Source of the DNA: Spongospora subterranea f. sp. subterranea
Taxonomy: Eukaryota > Endomyxa: Phytomyxea > Phytomyxea > Plasmodiophorida
Length of the DNA: 64,000 nt
Reading direction: 5' to 3'
Assembly: GCA_049724395.1 (NCBI GenBank)
Contig: JAUGWO010000169.1
Span: 58,735 to 122,734 of the forward strand
Position numbers and translations under genes: made by a program
Shown here: positions 39,394 through 52,300 of the stretch, one piece after another
Position numbering within the stretch: position 1 is the stretch's first letter
Layout of the letters: each line of letters begins with the position of its first letter
Notes under the pieces: model-generated
Told to the model about the DNA's origin: nothing
Seen by the model: the letters and a program-made list of their open reading frames with translations, nothing else
The model's database searches: none

Positions 39394-40314
39394 ATGACGG
39401 AAATGGAACCAGAAGAGCTCTTCACGCTTCGTGCGTTTTTCTATGCGGGAGCGTACACGTCTGCGCTTGAAGAATGCGCATCTGTTATCGCCGATTCAGA
39501 AGTTCTTCGTGATTTGACATCTTTATACCAGATCAGGTCGTTAATGGCGTTGGGCCGTCCGATTCCGCATTTTCCGGATAACTCCAAACCGTTTTCTGTG
39601 GCCGTTCTTGCCCATGATGAGTCTGTACTGCAAGATATTACCCCCTTGACTAGTATCGATATGATTGCAATAGCGCTAGCATACCAGCGACTTGGCAACG
39701 TTCGCCAAGCGTTAACCATTTTGAATAATGGTCCAGGTTCCCTCGAAGAATATGCGCTGAAAGTCAGGCTGTATATCGATATGAACAGATTTGATTTAGC
39801 GCAGGAACAATACAATAACATGGCCAAAGCTGATGAAGATGACGTTTTGACTATGCTCACGTAAGTATCAAATGTTGTTGATTTTCTCATCGTTCGTCTG
39901 ACTTGAACGTGTGTTGCTGCATCCAGCTATGCTATGCTTGCTGCTGGTGGTGTTGGTGCTGTCAAACAGGCCAAGGATATTGTCAACGATTGCATTCAGC
40001 GTTTCGGCATGACCGTATTTCTTGGGGAACTGCAAGCGTCCCTTAACATGAGAAGCGGCAACTACCCCGAAGCTCTACAAGTGTTGAAGCAATGCCGGTC
40101 CTTGGCGATTGAAGAAAAACGGCCATCATCGCGATCGGCATTAGTTAACTCCATTGTATGTTTTGAACATTTAGGTGATCATGCGTTCAAAGATCAGGAA
40201 TTCAATAAGACCAGGCTGGTTAAGGAACTTGGAGCGATAAGATCCAGACGATCCGTATTTTCAAATGATGCAGAAGATCCAGGAAGCTTTCTAATAGCTA
40301 AACCTTGCGATTAG
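39394..40314 (+). CDS. COPE: Coatomer subunit epsilon
   Basis: Two exons, 39394-39860 and 39927-40314 (66-nt intron), encode 284 residues. I chose the ATG at 39394 (MTEMEPEELFTLRAFFYAGAY); upstream in-frame codons are not ATG. The protein is all-helical with TPR-like repeats: AFFYAGAYTSALEEC, YQRLGNVRQALTILN, MNRFDLAQEQYNNMAKADEDDVLT, QDIVNDCIQRFG-like and RSGNYPEALQVLKQC. This order and length match epsilon-COP, a subunit of the COPI coat that stabilises alpha-COP on Golgi membranes. The C-terminal ~35 residues are divergent. A TA microsatellite follows the stop. Confidence 0.88.
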
Positions 40315-40328
40315 CAAAGAAATGATCT

Positions 40329-40349
40329 ATATTATATATATATATATAC
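40329..40349. repeat. TA microsatellite
   Basis: A short run of TA dinucleotides lies in the 54-bp gap between the convergent epsilon-COP and TOP3A coding regions. It probably sits within the overlapping 3' untranslated regions. Confidence 0.7.
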
Positions 40350-40367
40350 CGGATAGGGAGTAGAACA

Positions 40368-43300
40368 TTATCGGCGGTTTTGAGCGTTGCGAAACTGTGA
40401 ACACTGAGACGATTTGTGGCCAGACATTCCACAGTTAAGGCAACGATTGTCAATAACAGGACCAACACCTTCTGTTAACACACTTGGAGTCCAAGCTTTG
40501 CCACTCTGTGGAGTAAATTGTCTGGTAGTTAAATCGGGCCTTGGCATTGCCTGATTCCCAACAAAGATAGGATTTACAGGATGACGGGTGTCAGCTGAGA
40601 TTGATGATGGCATACGGCGTGGACCATGATCTTGTTGAAAGGATGATGAACCCAGGTGAGACACATCCAATTGATCAGGTCCTAGAACTGCCCTGGAATG
40701 GAAATTGAGAGGCCTTGTGGCCATGACAGAAGGAGCGTGATGATGTTGCGATGAAGGATGATGTTGCTGTCCTTCTTGTAATTGACCAGGTGATGGCATT
40801 TGTCTCGGCCGGGAATCAGGACGTGGCGCTATTCGAGCAGGTGCATCAGGACGCTCTTGAGGGGAAAATTGAGGATAACGCTGCATCGCATATGCTTGAA
40901 CAGGTCTTGAATCTGACCTAGGAAAAAAATCTGGGGAAGGCAGCACACGACTTTGTTGAGGGAACTGGATCGATTGGCTCGGTATTGTGTTTGATGGAGG
41001 GCGGAAGTCACGCGTTGGACTGGGAACTGGCCCATGATGCTGTTGCTGCAACAGCTGAACCCGGTTCCGTACACCATTCGGCGGACTAGGATCTGGATAT
41101 GAACTGGGGCAGGAACCAGAAGACGGTGGCGCTCCGGGCGGTGGTCTATGACGCTGCTGTGAAACGGACTGAACATGATTGTCTACTCCATTTGTCTGGC
41201 CAGACTCTGGGAACCGTTCAGGAACAAATCCAGAGGGAGGAGGTGGTCTGAGATTTGATCCTGAACCACGCTGAGACGTGGACTGACCTTGATTCTGTGC
41301 CCAGTTTGTCTGATCAGAAGGCAATTGCACTCTGGGTGGAGGAGGTGGACAACGCTGCTGAGATGTGAGACGAGTAAGATTTTGTGTTCCATTTGACTGT
41401 CCAGAGCCTAAAGACGAGTTGGGACGATGCCCAGGAGGAACCATGGCCCTAGGGTTTAATCGGGCATCAGGTGGAATTTGGTTAGGCATTGGCGGTTGCC
41501 GAGAAGATGCTGAGCCCCGATGTGCGTTGAGTTGTCCTGCACTTGCACCATGATCAGATCCCAGTGAAGGGATCGATTGCTCATGTTGCCTAGGAGCAGG
41601 GACTATACGACGAGACGCAGGAGTAGAGAGCCGATTAGCAGGAGGAGCAGGAGGAGGCCTTCTTCTAGCATCATGAACAGCTAAACCTCTTAAAGGCCGA
41701 TCAGGAGCTGCATGGATGGGTTGGCGCACTGCCGCCATGTTGTTAGTGCTACCCTTAATTCTGGGCCCATTGCTATCGCCATTGTTGAACGCATAAATAA
41801 TGTCCTAAGCACAAAGGGAAAACATCATAAAACCAATTTGCAAGCCAGTAAGTGTCATACCTGAATATCTCCTGGACACCTGATGCAACCCTGATATGGT
41901 CTGGTTACGATATGTTATTGGAGAGTGTCCACTGCACACCATTTGAATATGGCACATGGAAAATTGACCATCACCTGATCGGCAATTGGGACATGGTTTA
42001 TCAGGCATGGATGATATGACGCCCCAATTCGGGCCAGGCAAAGAGCCAATAGCCTTGCATGATTGGCAAGAAAGATATGGCTTGAGCGAGGCAGCTGCGT
42101 GTCGCAAGGTCATGGCAGATGGGCACATAGGGCACTGATAGACAGGAACAGATGGAGTGCCACCAGCCAGATGACAGTTCGCATTGCTACATGCTCTACA
42201 TGTGAACCCATTAGAGTAGCATTGTGGACATATGCGGTATACTGAATTGTTCTCTGTATGGACCTCAAGCACCTCGAATGAGCATATAGGACAAATCCAT
42301 TTGGGATCGGATACCACTATATTCCCATTTCGCGGCAATTTATATGCTAATTTACATGATACACATGATAGATATCGTGGATGGACACCATCTGTACGCA
42401 TTTGTAGGAGCTGTTGGCATCGACCACAAGTTGAAAACAATTCCGCAACCAGGGTCCCTTCAAGCGAAGGGTCACGGGTGGACATAGACTGAGATAGAGC
42501 ATTCTCAATTGCCCGCTGCTGTTCAACAATGGAATCAAATAAAGCGGCCATTTGTCGTAATTGCGTTTGAACGACTTCAGTCTTGCGTACTTGACCAAGG
42601 CATATTCGCTTCAGCTCCACTTCCATCAGCGCCCGACGTTTCGGAAGAGACAGGTCCAGCCCAATGCTATTATACGCTGTCACTAATGCAACTCCCAAGG
42701 GAGATGGAACAAAGTGATTATCAGGCCGTTTGATAGCATACTCCTGGACATTAGATGAAGATGATAAGAAACCGAAACCGAAATCAAACTTGATGTGAGG
42801 GATTACCCTTTTCAAAACGGTGGTGATATGCTGCGCAATGGTCGCGTCAGTTCCAATACCGTGTCGGTCCATTAAACCGATTAACTCTGCTTCGGTAAGA
42901 TAGGAGGGAGGTGCGGTTCTGCTCTCAGTCATATTAATCATCGATGGAGGGTATTCTTGCCCCTGATTGAGAGCGGGAAGTTGGACGTTTGACCATTTAT
43001 CAAACGGGAAAATATCAAGGTATCCTCGTGATTTGATAGTCAGTCCATATCCATTGAATTCCTCTCCACCACACTCGACAGCAACTCGAGTTTGTTCCCC
43101 TTTGGCATCCGGTGAACAGCACGCTAAGAAACGTCGAACAATGAAATCATATAGTTTGCGCTCAATGGGGTCCTGTATCTGATCGAGGTCCACAGCTTGA
43201 GTCGGATGGATAGGAGGATGGGCATTGTCATTGTTGTTGCCACGTCGCGGGACACGAAAACCAGCTTGCAATAACCTCCTGGTATATTCGCCATACGTTT

Positions 43301-44589
43301 GTGATTGTGCATGAATTCCAACCAGTCCAGCAATATCGGTACCTTCCACGAAAGAATCCGTTTCCGTACGAGGGTAAGATACCAATCCTCGGCGATAAAG
43401 GTCTTCGGCCGCCTTCATACAAAGCTCTGAGCCGATACGGAGGTGGGTCGCGGCCGCCTGCTGCAAAGGGACAGTTGATAGAGGTATTGGAGCCGGCTTG
43501 GAGGTTGGTGACCCGACAACGGACAGGACTCGGGCTACCCCAGCCTGGACGCAGAGCGAATAGAACACCAATGTGGCGGTATGGTCGTAGAGAGGACCTC
43601 TCTTCCATGATAAGTTCGCAGAACCTGCGGACTGGCCTACAAAAGCTCACAATAAAACTAACTGAAAAAATTAAAGTGTTGCAGAATGAAATTTAACAAC
43701 AACGACATAATTATGAAATCAGAGCAGGTAAACAGAAAACGGTGATCGGTAATGTTCACCTTGTTGAGCGGGAATTGATAGCGTCAGCGAGAGGTTCCAG
43801 AAATTCTGCGATACGAAGTTCTGAATTTTGAGGTGCCGCTCGACGATAAAGCCGAGAGTGGGGAATTGACAGGGTCCATACGAGAGTACCTTAGGCATTC
43901 CTTGGAACTTTGTTGCCCAAGATAATGTTTGGAAACGGGTAAATGCTGACCCTAATTCAGCACTCGCAAATTGGTAAACTGGGACCGTATAAACGAAACA
44001 CAAGTTACATACCAATTCGCAAATCTATTTCTTGTCGAGCATCAACAGCGTCACTTAAATTTATGTTAATTGGCCCCAATGAGGTTAAAGCTTTCGCCAT
44101 CTCTTGAGGTATAATTGCTGAGAACCTTGCTCTGAGTACTATTATATTCGGCTGTATCTGGCGACATATAGAAGCGACCTCAGAGGCAATATTTTCCCCT
44201 TCCCTGTCGCAATCCAGCCATAATATTAGCGCATATGCCCCTCGAACAGCCTGCGATATGTTATCTCGAACAGGTTCCTGGCCAGGGATTACTAGCGTCT
44301 GGACGGGACATTGGAATAAATCACTAGGCGAGCAGGAGGACCATGGTCCATTATAGGGCGGACTGAACTCAAGAGTTAAAAGATGCCCTAATACAGAAGT
44401 GAACTGCATTGAGTATTGCTGAGCGCCATTATGTCCGGGTAGGTGAAGTTTAAGGGGGAATGAGTGGATCGGATTATAGGTAGAAGGGCCGCGACGGGAC
44501 TGGCTTTGGCCATTGGATAACAGCCGGGAAATATCTTTAGCAACCGAGGGTTTTTCGGCAACGGACAAGATGTGACCACTGGCAGTCAT
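40368..44589 (-). CDS. TOP3A: DNA topoisomerase III alpha with long Pro/Gln-rich tail and CCHC knuckle
   Basis: Type IA topoisomerase that dissolves double Holliday junctions with a RecQ helicase and RMI1. Start is the ATG at 44589. The TOPRIM domain begins ILSVAEKPSVAKDISRLL and has ILWLDCDREGENIASE. Then come SYGPCQFPTLGFIVERH, the catalytic-tyrosine motif GLVSYPRTETDSF, NAHPPIHPTQAVDLD and DRHGIGTDATIAQHI. C4 zinc fingers follow (CGRCQQLLQMR...C..C, CPICSFEVLEV...CPQC, CPMCPSAMTLR...CQSC, CPNCRSGDGQ...CIRC). Two introns near 41830 and 41910 link the last finger in frame to a ~450-residue Pro/Gln/Ser-rich region (40440-41738) ending in a zinc knuckle CLNCGMSGHKSSQC. The knuckle parallels plant TOP3A; the length of the disordered tail is unusual. 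Confidence 0.9.
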
Positions 44590-45560
44590 CAAAAATCACA
44601 ACGCCTCGACCAAATCATACCTCCAGTGTGGCAACAGCGCTGCTAGACCAGGGCTGAATAAATTTGTGGGAAAGAAATGTCGGAACCTCGTTAGTCGTTA
44701 GTTTCGTTAGTGTGGTCACCGATCATGAGGTGATCAGGACCATGGGGGTTCCGCCTCGAGTAGCTTGACTTGATAGGTGGAGGGTTAGCTACACTGTACG
44801 CAGTCAGTCAGTCACTCTCCGCGGACAGCTTTACGGCGGGGTCTCTCTCAAGGTTTTGGTTCCTGAAAAACTGCGCGAGTGTACATATGAGCTCAATAAG
44901 TGGCATTCACCATAACTTTCTCAACAATTGATCTGATTGGCGTCTTTGCCCTTTCGACTCGCGCTCATTTTTCGGAATTTGCGCCGAAAAAACTTGCAGA
45001 TACAGCCTGAAAGTGAGTATGTACACTAATTCCGCATTGAAGAGACCTAACGCGGGGTTCCCCGTGAAATCATGACAGTCCGTACGCAGATGGAACATTC
45101 CAAAACCATCCTTCGTGTTTGAGTCTTAGCACACAGCGCATCTTCGATGGTTGAAGGCAGACTCTTTTATGTTTTTTTTCGGAAGTGGCATTCATCAATT
45201 ATTGACCGCGAATCAACGCATTTTAGGTTTGCCTCCACTCCAATGAACACAGCTGTCCGTGAGGCGCTTTTTTACGAATGCTTTGCCAAAAAGCGGTGTC
45301 CTGTTTCGCTTCTCGAAGTGTCTGAGATATTTGATCGTTACGGCGGTTTTTTGACGGTTTTCCTCATAAGAATCGGTTCGCCAAAACTGCGCGGCTCACT
45401 CAGTCCCGACGTCATCTGCGCAACCCCAAATGTCCCAGGCTGCGCCCGGAACGAGAAAAGGTTGATCACTTTTTGTGTTTTTTCAGCCCGTAGTAGTCCC
45501 GCGATGGGTCGCGCAGCGCCGACGATAAAACGGCGATCATCCCGGATCCCACGGGCGGAT
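44590..45560. other. Intergenic region upstream of TOP3A
   Basis: About 1 kb without a supportable gene. The plus-strand frame 45147-45587 is 146 codons long but shows no motif and runs into the inverted repeat of the next element, so it was not called. The TOP3A promoter must lie at the left side. Confidence 0.35.
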
Positions 45561-46764
45561 TCAATTTTGAACCTTTTTGAACCCTGAACCTTTTTGAACC
45601 CGCACTGGCACACAGTCATCCATGGATACACCTGGTGTTGTAGCGGGGGGTTTCCATTTCTTGCTGGATGTTTTAAATATGTTATACGATCAGTCATGAA
45701 CATGCCATATTGGACGTTCTGAATATTACATCTATCGATTGATCGCTGTGTATCAGACCGCAAAGGACAATCACAAACTATTTTTTTTCAAAATATATCA
45801 AGTACTTTCCACATTCATTATTCAATCATTTGATTTATTAATCAAAAACAAAAGATAGATGGATCATTGAGAACCGCCAACACGTCATGTGCATGACTAA
45901 TCGTTAAAAGACGTAGCCACGAGAAATATCCCACGCCTGAAATATGATACCCGATGAGAACCAGTTGTTGGTCATCCTCTTCAACGAGGTTGCTTTCCAG
46001 CTTCTTAATCATTTCAATATTACGTGATGAGGACCGATGAAGACTTCATCATGATACTTTCTTCGAGGTTTTTTAGAAATTCGTAGGGGTCGCCATTCAA
46101 TGCATACGACCTCTTGTTGGACTAAGCAATTCACCGCATTGAGGATGTGAAAGGGCACAATGTGAAAACAAATAGGCGGAGCAGTAGGCCAATCATTATA
46201 CCGTTCTTGAGTCAGTTGAATGACTTCTGTCAAATCACCATGTCACCTTTCAAAATCTTTTATCAAAACAGGCTCGCATTTACCTTCGTCATCATCTGCT
46301 TCAAGATAATAATTTCCTTAAACACAGGGATATCTTACCGGTTTCATCTCGATCAACTTATTCCATTCGATTAGATCAATGATCCCGTATTCCCCATCGT
46401 CGATGTCAATCGCTGCAAAATGTCAATGACTCAAGCGTTGAACCGGCTGAACTGTAACGCCGGCAGCAGATGTTTCTGCAGTGCCCCGACAAGAAGTCGG
46501 TCGTAATTTGCTCGCTCTATAATGAACGCTTCCATCTTTACGTGAACGATGGAAAATTAAATTTCTCGAGTTGAAAATAATGCCGTTGCTGTTTGGTGCT
46601 GGATTCTTTTTTGGTATGTACAGAATGTAGCAAGTATAGCATCCCCCGGAGACTCTCCGGAGTTTCTCTGACTGATGAGGTGGATAGAAGCTGATGTATC
46701 CATGGATGACTGTGTGTCAGTGCGGGTTCAAAAAGGTTCAGGGTTCAAAAAGGTTCAAAATTGA
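45561..46764. mobile_element. 1.2-kb element bounded by 70-bp terminal inverted repeats
   Basis: Positions 45561-45630 and 46695-46764 are inverted copies matching at 69 of 70 positions by my reading. The repeat begins TCAATTTTGAACC and contains the word TGAACCTTTTTGAACCC twice in tandem. Between them is AT-rich DNA with a 74-codon minus-strand frame (46009-46233) that has no recognised domain. Such high identity of the ends indicates a recent non-autonomous DNA transposon. No direct target duplication could be seen next to the ends, so the superfamily stays open. Confidence 0.72.
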
Positions 46765-46779
46765 GTCTATCCGATCCCA

Positions 46780-49341
46780 CGATCCTATCAAACAGAGTAC
46801 TGTGTCCTAGCTCTGGTAGGATCATATATACGGTGACAGGTCATGCTGCTGCGAAGCCGGGAACGAGCACACGCATCGATCCTCAATTAAACGTGCTAAC
46901 ACCCAATTCTTTACAGTCTCGCCGATACATGGTAGAAACTCTTTGTCGCATCGTCCCAGTGCCACAGGATTCTTTCAGTTCAGACAAGATCCTGCCCACT
47001 TCAATATTCTTCTGCATTATCTTCAGTTGCTTGGTCTTGTGAGTACAATTTGTCTGCAATCGTCGAATGCGCTTGGTTAATATTTAATCATTTTCGCTGT
47101 TACGTGAAAGGCTTGCCCTGACGTCTGAATTCTCCTTTATCAAACAGGTTACTTGATCCTGAAGTCCTAGATTCTGCTGAGCAACATTATCAATTTTCGA
47201 TTGCAGCTCCACTGTATGTCGATTATGAGCTTGAATCGTTTCACTGACCTTTGACTTTGTTCGTCGCAGATTCTTTCTCAGAGCTTCGACCTTCTTGTTA
47301 GCAGAATGTAAGTCTGGAAACTCTTGAGTTGAAGGTGCGAAGTTGAATTTGCAAAACTGTCACTAATGGCTCGTGGCGTTCAGCAAGGGGGTAATACAAG
47401 TCCAACAGACAGATGTCGCGTTGAGCCAGAAATTTAAGGTTGTTGAATTCGAGAATTCCCAATTTCATCGGACGAAGAACTTTTGAAAATTGCATAAGGT
47501 GTAAACTCAATTGTCCGGCCATTAGAAACAAAGTTCAAGTACGCCTGGCCTCCTTTCGCCTGAAATTTCTGGCTCAACGCGACATCTGTCTCTTGGACTT
47601 GTATTACCCCTTGCTGAACGCCACGAGCCATTAGCGCCCAAGTTTGTCCTGCATGCACTACCGGATGCACCAGATGTTAAACAGGATTGGTTCAGGTTAG
47701 TATAACTGCTCATCATGCCGACAATGCAATCACTGGTCGCAGTTCAGAAATGGAGAACGTACGCCTGACCTTGAATGATGCCCGGCCGTGGCGCGAGTCG
47801 ATACAAGTACGATGTTCGAGCTCTAAGAAGTTATCGACCTGTTTTTTAAGAGTCGAACAAGCCAGTGTCCGACTCAATACAAGCGAACGTACACAAACCT
47901 TGTTGACCAGTTGAGGAGAAGGTAGTTACGAATTTCAATCTGGTTTACCCATATGCTTGCGTTCTGTTGATGATTTTGCTAATCGTCACCTAATACTTAG
48001 AAAGAAACCCGTCAAATGCATGAACATCGATTAGTTTGTTATGGATGACATCAAAATCGTTGGCGTCATCACCCGCGATGGCGATCGTTTGTGGAACAGT
48101 CAATTCGACATCTGGGCGAAAAATGTGCACTCCTCACTTCAACCGATTAGCCCAAGCCAACACATTTCATTCTCACCTGGCTGCTCTGAAGTCTACATTG
48201 TAGAAGTTCTAATACTTGCATTTCACTTCACGAAAAATTGCAAGCGGTCTGCATTTCACTTTAACATCGAATTGAATCTCGACTGCCGCCACATACTGCT
48301 TCATTTCCTTGAGCTGACGGCGGCAAGGAAGGAATTTGTTCAACCGGTCGCAGGATTGGGCGGGGATGTTGAGGAGCAACCCGACGACGGTTGACGCAGC
48401 CGAGGCGTGCGCCACCATTGACCTAGCGCGAGCTTACTAACCTAAGAAAACACTCCTGAAATCGAACTCTATTGACAACAGCAGCGATACCGGAATTAGA
48501 AGTGAAGCAGGAGCAAGCTCACGTTGGGCACCGCGTTGGCCGCCTGTAGACGACTGAGTTACCGAATGTCGAAGGTGAATCGAATTTCGAGGCCGCGAAT
48601 GTGGCCGCAACGAGAGAGGTGTGGCATTTGCGATGCGGTCGCAGCAATTTCAAGGCACTGGAGGGGGACGGCGAACATGACACAGTGCAAGGCATGAAGT
48701 CCATCGGAATCGCAGCTGATCCTGCGGATTATGCGAGATTTGCAGCTTAGGGAAGTTCAAAGTACCAATGCCGGAAGTGGCGCTTCCGATTTGTTCGGAC
48801 CGGTGTCGGTGCATCCGCCTAGGGAAACAGATACCCCCTGAAGTTTACTGATGATGTGACTGTTTTTTCTTGAAAAAAAATTGGAGATGTTCGCCAAGTT
48901 CAAGGAGAGTAAGGCAATGCTGGGGAAGCAGCACGAGCGCAGCATCAAGTGTTTCCAATCAGACAACGACGGCGAGTAAATGGCTGGGGCATTCCAAGCA
49001 TTCCTGAAGCAGCATAGGATTCAACACGAACGAAACATGGCCCATCGTCAGGCGCAAAACGGCGACGCGCAAACCCAAGAGGTGTTCACTTATGAACATG
49101 GCGAGATGCATGTTGTTTCGAGCAGGGATGTCAACAGTTTGGTGGGCCGAGGCAGGTTTCGACCGCAACATATCTTCGGAACCGGGCGAGCACGAGACTA
49201 CGCTGAAGCAGTTGCTGAGCTGATCAATGCAATAATAAAATGAATTTATTGAAGGGCCAGAGACCTTATATACAGAGATGACAAGATATTCTTCCAGTCG
49301 GAAGATAAAATCGTAATCGTAAGAAATTTTTCCAAGCGGAA
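46780..49341. other. Degenerate region with coiled-coil fragment and an inverted repeat
   Basis: No intact gene is supportable. A minus-strand open segment at about 47090-47330 reads as a coiled coil (SANKKVEALRKNLRRTKSKV and a following helix), and another near 47520-47640 includes GRTIEFTPYAIFKSSSSDEI. Plus-strand frames at 48041-48394 and 48980-49243 show no known domain. Arms 47364-47433 and 47563-47631 form a near-perfect inverted repeat. The stretch looks like decayed mobile or duplicated sequence downstream of the ankyrin gene. Confidence 0.4.
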
Positions 49342-52300
49342 TCATGGCGCCAACACTGCGAGCAACCGGGCCCACAAGGCGCCCCACTCAGCAGGTAACG
49401 AGTCTACGGAATGTGTCTTAACATCATATTCCGACAGAAACTCAACAATGCTTTTTCTGCCATTAACAGAGATCAGAGATACAGGGTGAGTGAATCAGAT
49501 TTAACCAATAATTCCAACCGATTAAGCTGTTTTGCCACATCAAGAGGAGTCATCCTTTGCGAGTTCTGGTGGTTGAGTATGTCGAAGTCAAGCCGATGGA
49601 GTATGCCGTCAATTATATCTTTATTCCTGTGAGATTATAATAAAAAATTTGGATGATAGACAGAAACTGCCAATTTACAGGATTTTGAATTGAGAAAATG
49701 TAAAAATCGCATAATCATGCCGGATCCGTCTATCCGCTTTGAGTAGCTCAAAAATAATATGGACACTCCTGTGACATCTCAGTCAGTGATTTGGATTCTA
49801 TAAACAAGTGGGCAGTATACAGGTTGCACATAATGGCATGGTGCACGGCTGTATTGCCTATCATTGTCATAGAAGAAGGATTAGCTCCGCCTTTCAGCAG
49901 GGACATTATAAAAGATTCTTTTCCTTTTCTGCAAAACACTAGTTATTCAAAATTTATCGGATTGCAACGAAGGTCACCAACTCGTTGCTTGAGAGAATTG
50001 CCACATGTAGAAGTGAATGTAAATTTTCGTTTGGAGCTTCAACTTTCCTCTTGGTTTGCTGAAAAACCCTCGTAGCGATGTCAAACCTGATGCCAATATT
50101 CAAAAGGCCAGAAATCTTCATCAATATTAACATACAATCCATGATGTGCGGCCTCATGGAGTACCGTCATTGCGCCGCTACCAAATAATTGAGCATTAGC
50201 TCCCTTATTCAAAAGATATTGGGCAACATTTGAGCTGATCAATACAGTTATGAGAGCTACTCAATGGGAATCACGTAAATTTTGGGACATACAAATGAAA
50301 TCGAACAGCAAAATGAAGCGCAGCTAACCCGTGCTGGGTTTGAATGTTAATTAGATCCGGATTCATGTCCAAAATTTTTGTGACAGTATTGATCCTGTCA
50401 GGCTGTCAGAAAATGTGTGCTCTCATATGGGCATCATACAGGCCAAAAGTCGCAGCAGCGTGCAATGCTGTCTCCCCATTTCCATCGGCTATAGCTGGAT
50501 TGGCGTCCAGCTCCAATAGAGTAATCGCGACCTGTTCGCTATACAATTATCAGAGGATTCAATTAAGGTCAGCAAAAAACAAAAAAAATACAATTGTGAT
50601 CGCAATGCAAGAAGAAGCGCAGTTTTCGAATCACTGCTTTGAATGTCAATTAGATTCTGATTAATGCCCAGGATCTTGAGTGACAGTATTCACCCTGTCA
50701 GGCTGTCAGATAATGTGTGTTCTCATATAAACGGGAATCATACAGGCCATGAGAAGCAGCGGCGTGCAATGCGGTATCCCCAATCTTATTGGTTATAGCT
50801 GGATTGGCGCCATGCTCCAATAGAATCATGGCCACATCCTCCCTAAACAGTTATCAGAGGATTCAATACAGCTCAGCGAAATAATCAAAAATACGATTGT
50901 GATCGCACAGCAAGATCAAGCGCAGTGCTGTCATCATTGCTTTGAATGTTAATGAGATTACGATTGATGTCCAGGATCTTGGTGACAGTATTCACCCTGT
51001 CAGAATGTCAAAAAAAAAATGTGTTCTCATATAAGTGGGCATGATACAGGCCATGAGCAGCAGCGGCGTGAAATGCTGTCTCCCCATATTTATCGCCAAT
51101 GAATGGATTGGCGCCCTGGCTCAATAGAATCATGGCCACATCCTCCCTAAACACTTATCAGAGGATTCAATAAAGCTCAACGAAAAATTCAAAAGTACGA
51201 TTGTGATCGCACGGCAAAATGAAGCGCTGTTCTCCCATATTGGTTTTGAATATCAATAAGTTCAGGATCGAAGATCATGGTGATAACATCAATCCTGTCA
51301 AGCTGTCAGATAATGTGTGTTCTCATAAAAATGGGAATCATACAGGCCATTTGCAACAGCGGCGTGCAATGCTGTATCCCCATTTCTATCGGCTATAGCT
51401 GGATTGGCGCCATGCTCCAATAGAGTGATCACGACCTGTTCCCTATACAGCTATCAGAGGTTTCAATAAAGCTTAGCGAAAAATTCGAAAGTACGATTGG
51501 GATTCCATAGCAAGATGAAGCGCTGTGCTCCAATGATTGTTTCCTAAGTTATTCAAATCCGGATTGATGTCCAAGATCTTGGTGACAATATTTACCCTGC
51601 CGAGATGTCAAATAATTTGTGTTCTCATATAAATGGGCATCATACAAGCCAAGAGCCGCAGCCGCGTGCAATGCTGTCTCCCCATTACTATCGGCTATAG
51701 CTGGATTGGCGCCCTGCCCCAATAGTCTCATGGCCAACTCCTCCCTATACAATTATCAGAGGATTCAATGAAGCTCAGCGGAAAAATTCAAATTACGGTT
51801 GTGATCGCACAGCAAGAGTAAGTGCTGTTCTCCCAAACTGGTTTTGAATGTCAATAACTTTAGGATCGAAGATCAAGATCATCGTGACAACATCTAACCT
51901 ATCAGGCTGTCAGATAATGTGTGTTTACATATATAGGGCATCATACCAGACGTTAGTAACAGCGGCGTGCAATGCTGTATCCCCATTTCTATTGGTATTA
52001 GCTGGATTGGCGCCCCTCCCCAATAGAATGATCGCGAGCTGCTCCCTATACAGTCATCAAAAGATTTCAATGAAGCGCAGCGAAAAAAAAATCGAAAATA
52101 CGAGTGTGATTCCATAGCAAGATGAAGCGCTGTGCTCCAATGATTGTTTCCTAAGTTAATCAAATCCGGATTGATGTCCAAAATCTTGGTGACAGCATTG
52201 ATCCTGTCAGGCTGTCAAATAATTTGTGTTCTCAGCTAAATGGGCATCATACAGGCCATGAGCAACAGCGGCGTGCAATGCTGTATCCCCGTTTCTATCG

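Noticed and set aside
40829-41553. Several open frames antisense to or out of frame with the TOP3A tail
   Set aside because: The biased, Pro/Gln/Ser-rich composition of the tail produces open alternate frames; none has a domain.
46671-46690. CTGACTGATGAGG resembles the CUGAUGAG core of a hammerhead ribozyme
   Set aside because: No GAAA box at the required place and no stems I and III could be paired around it; probably chance.
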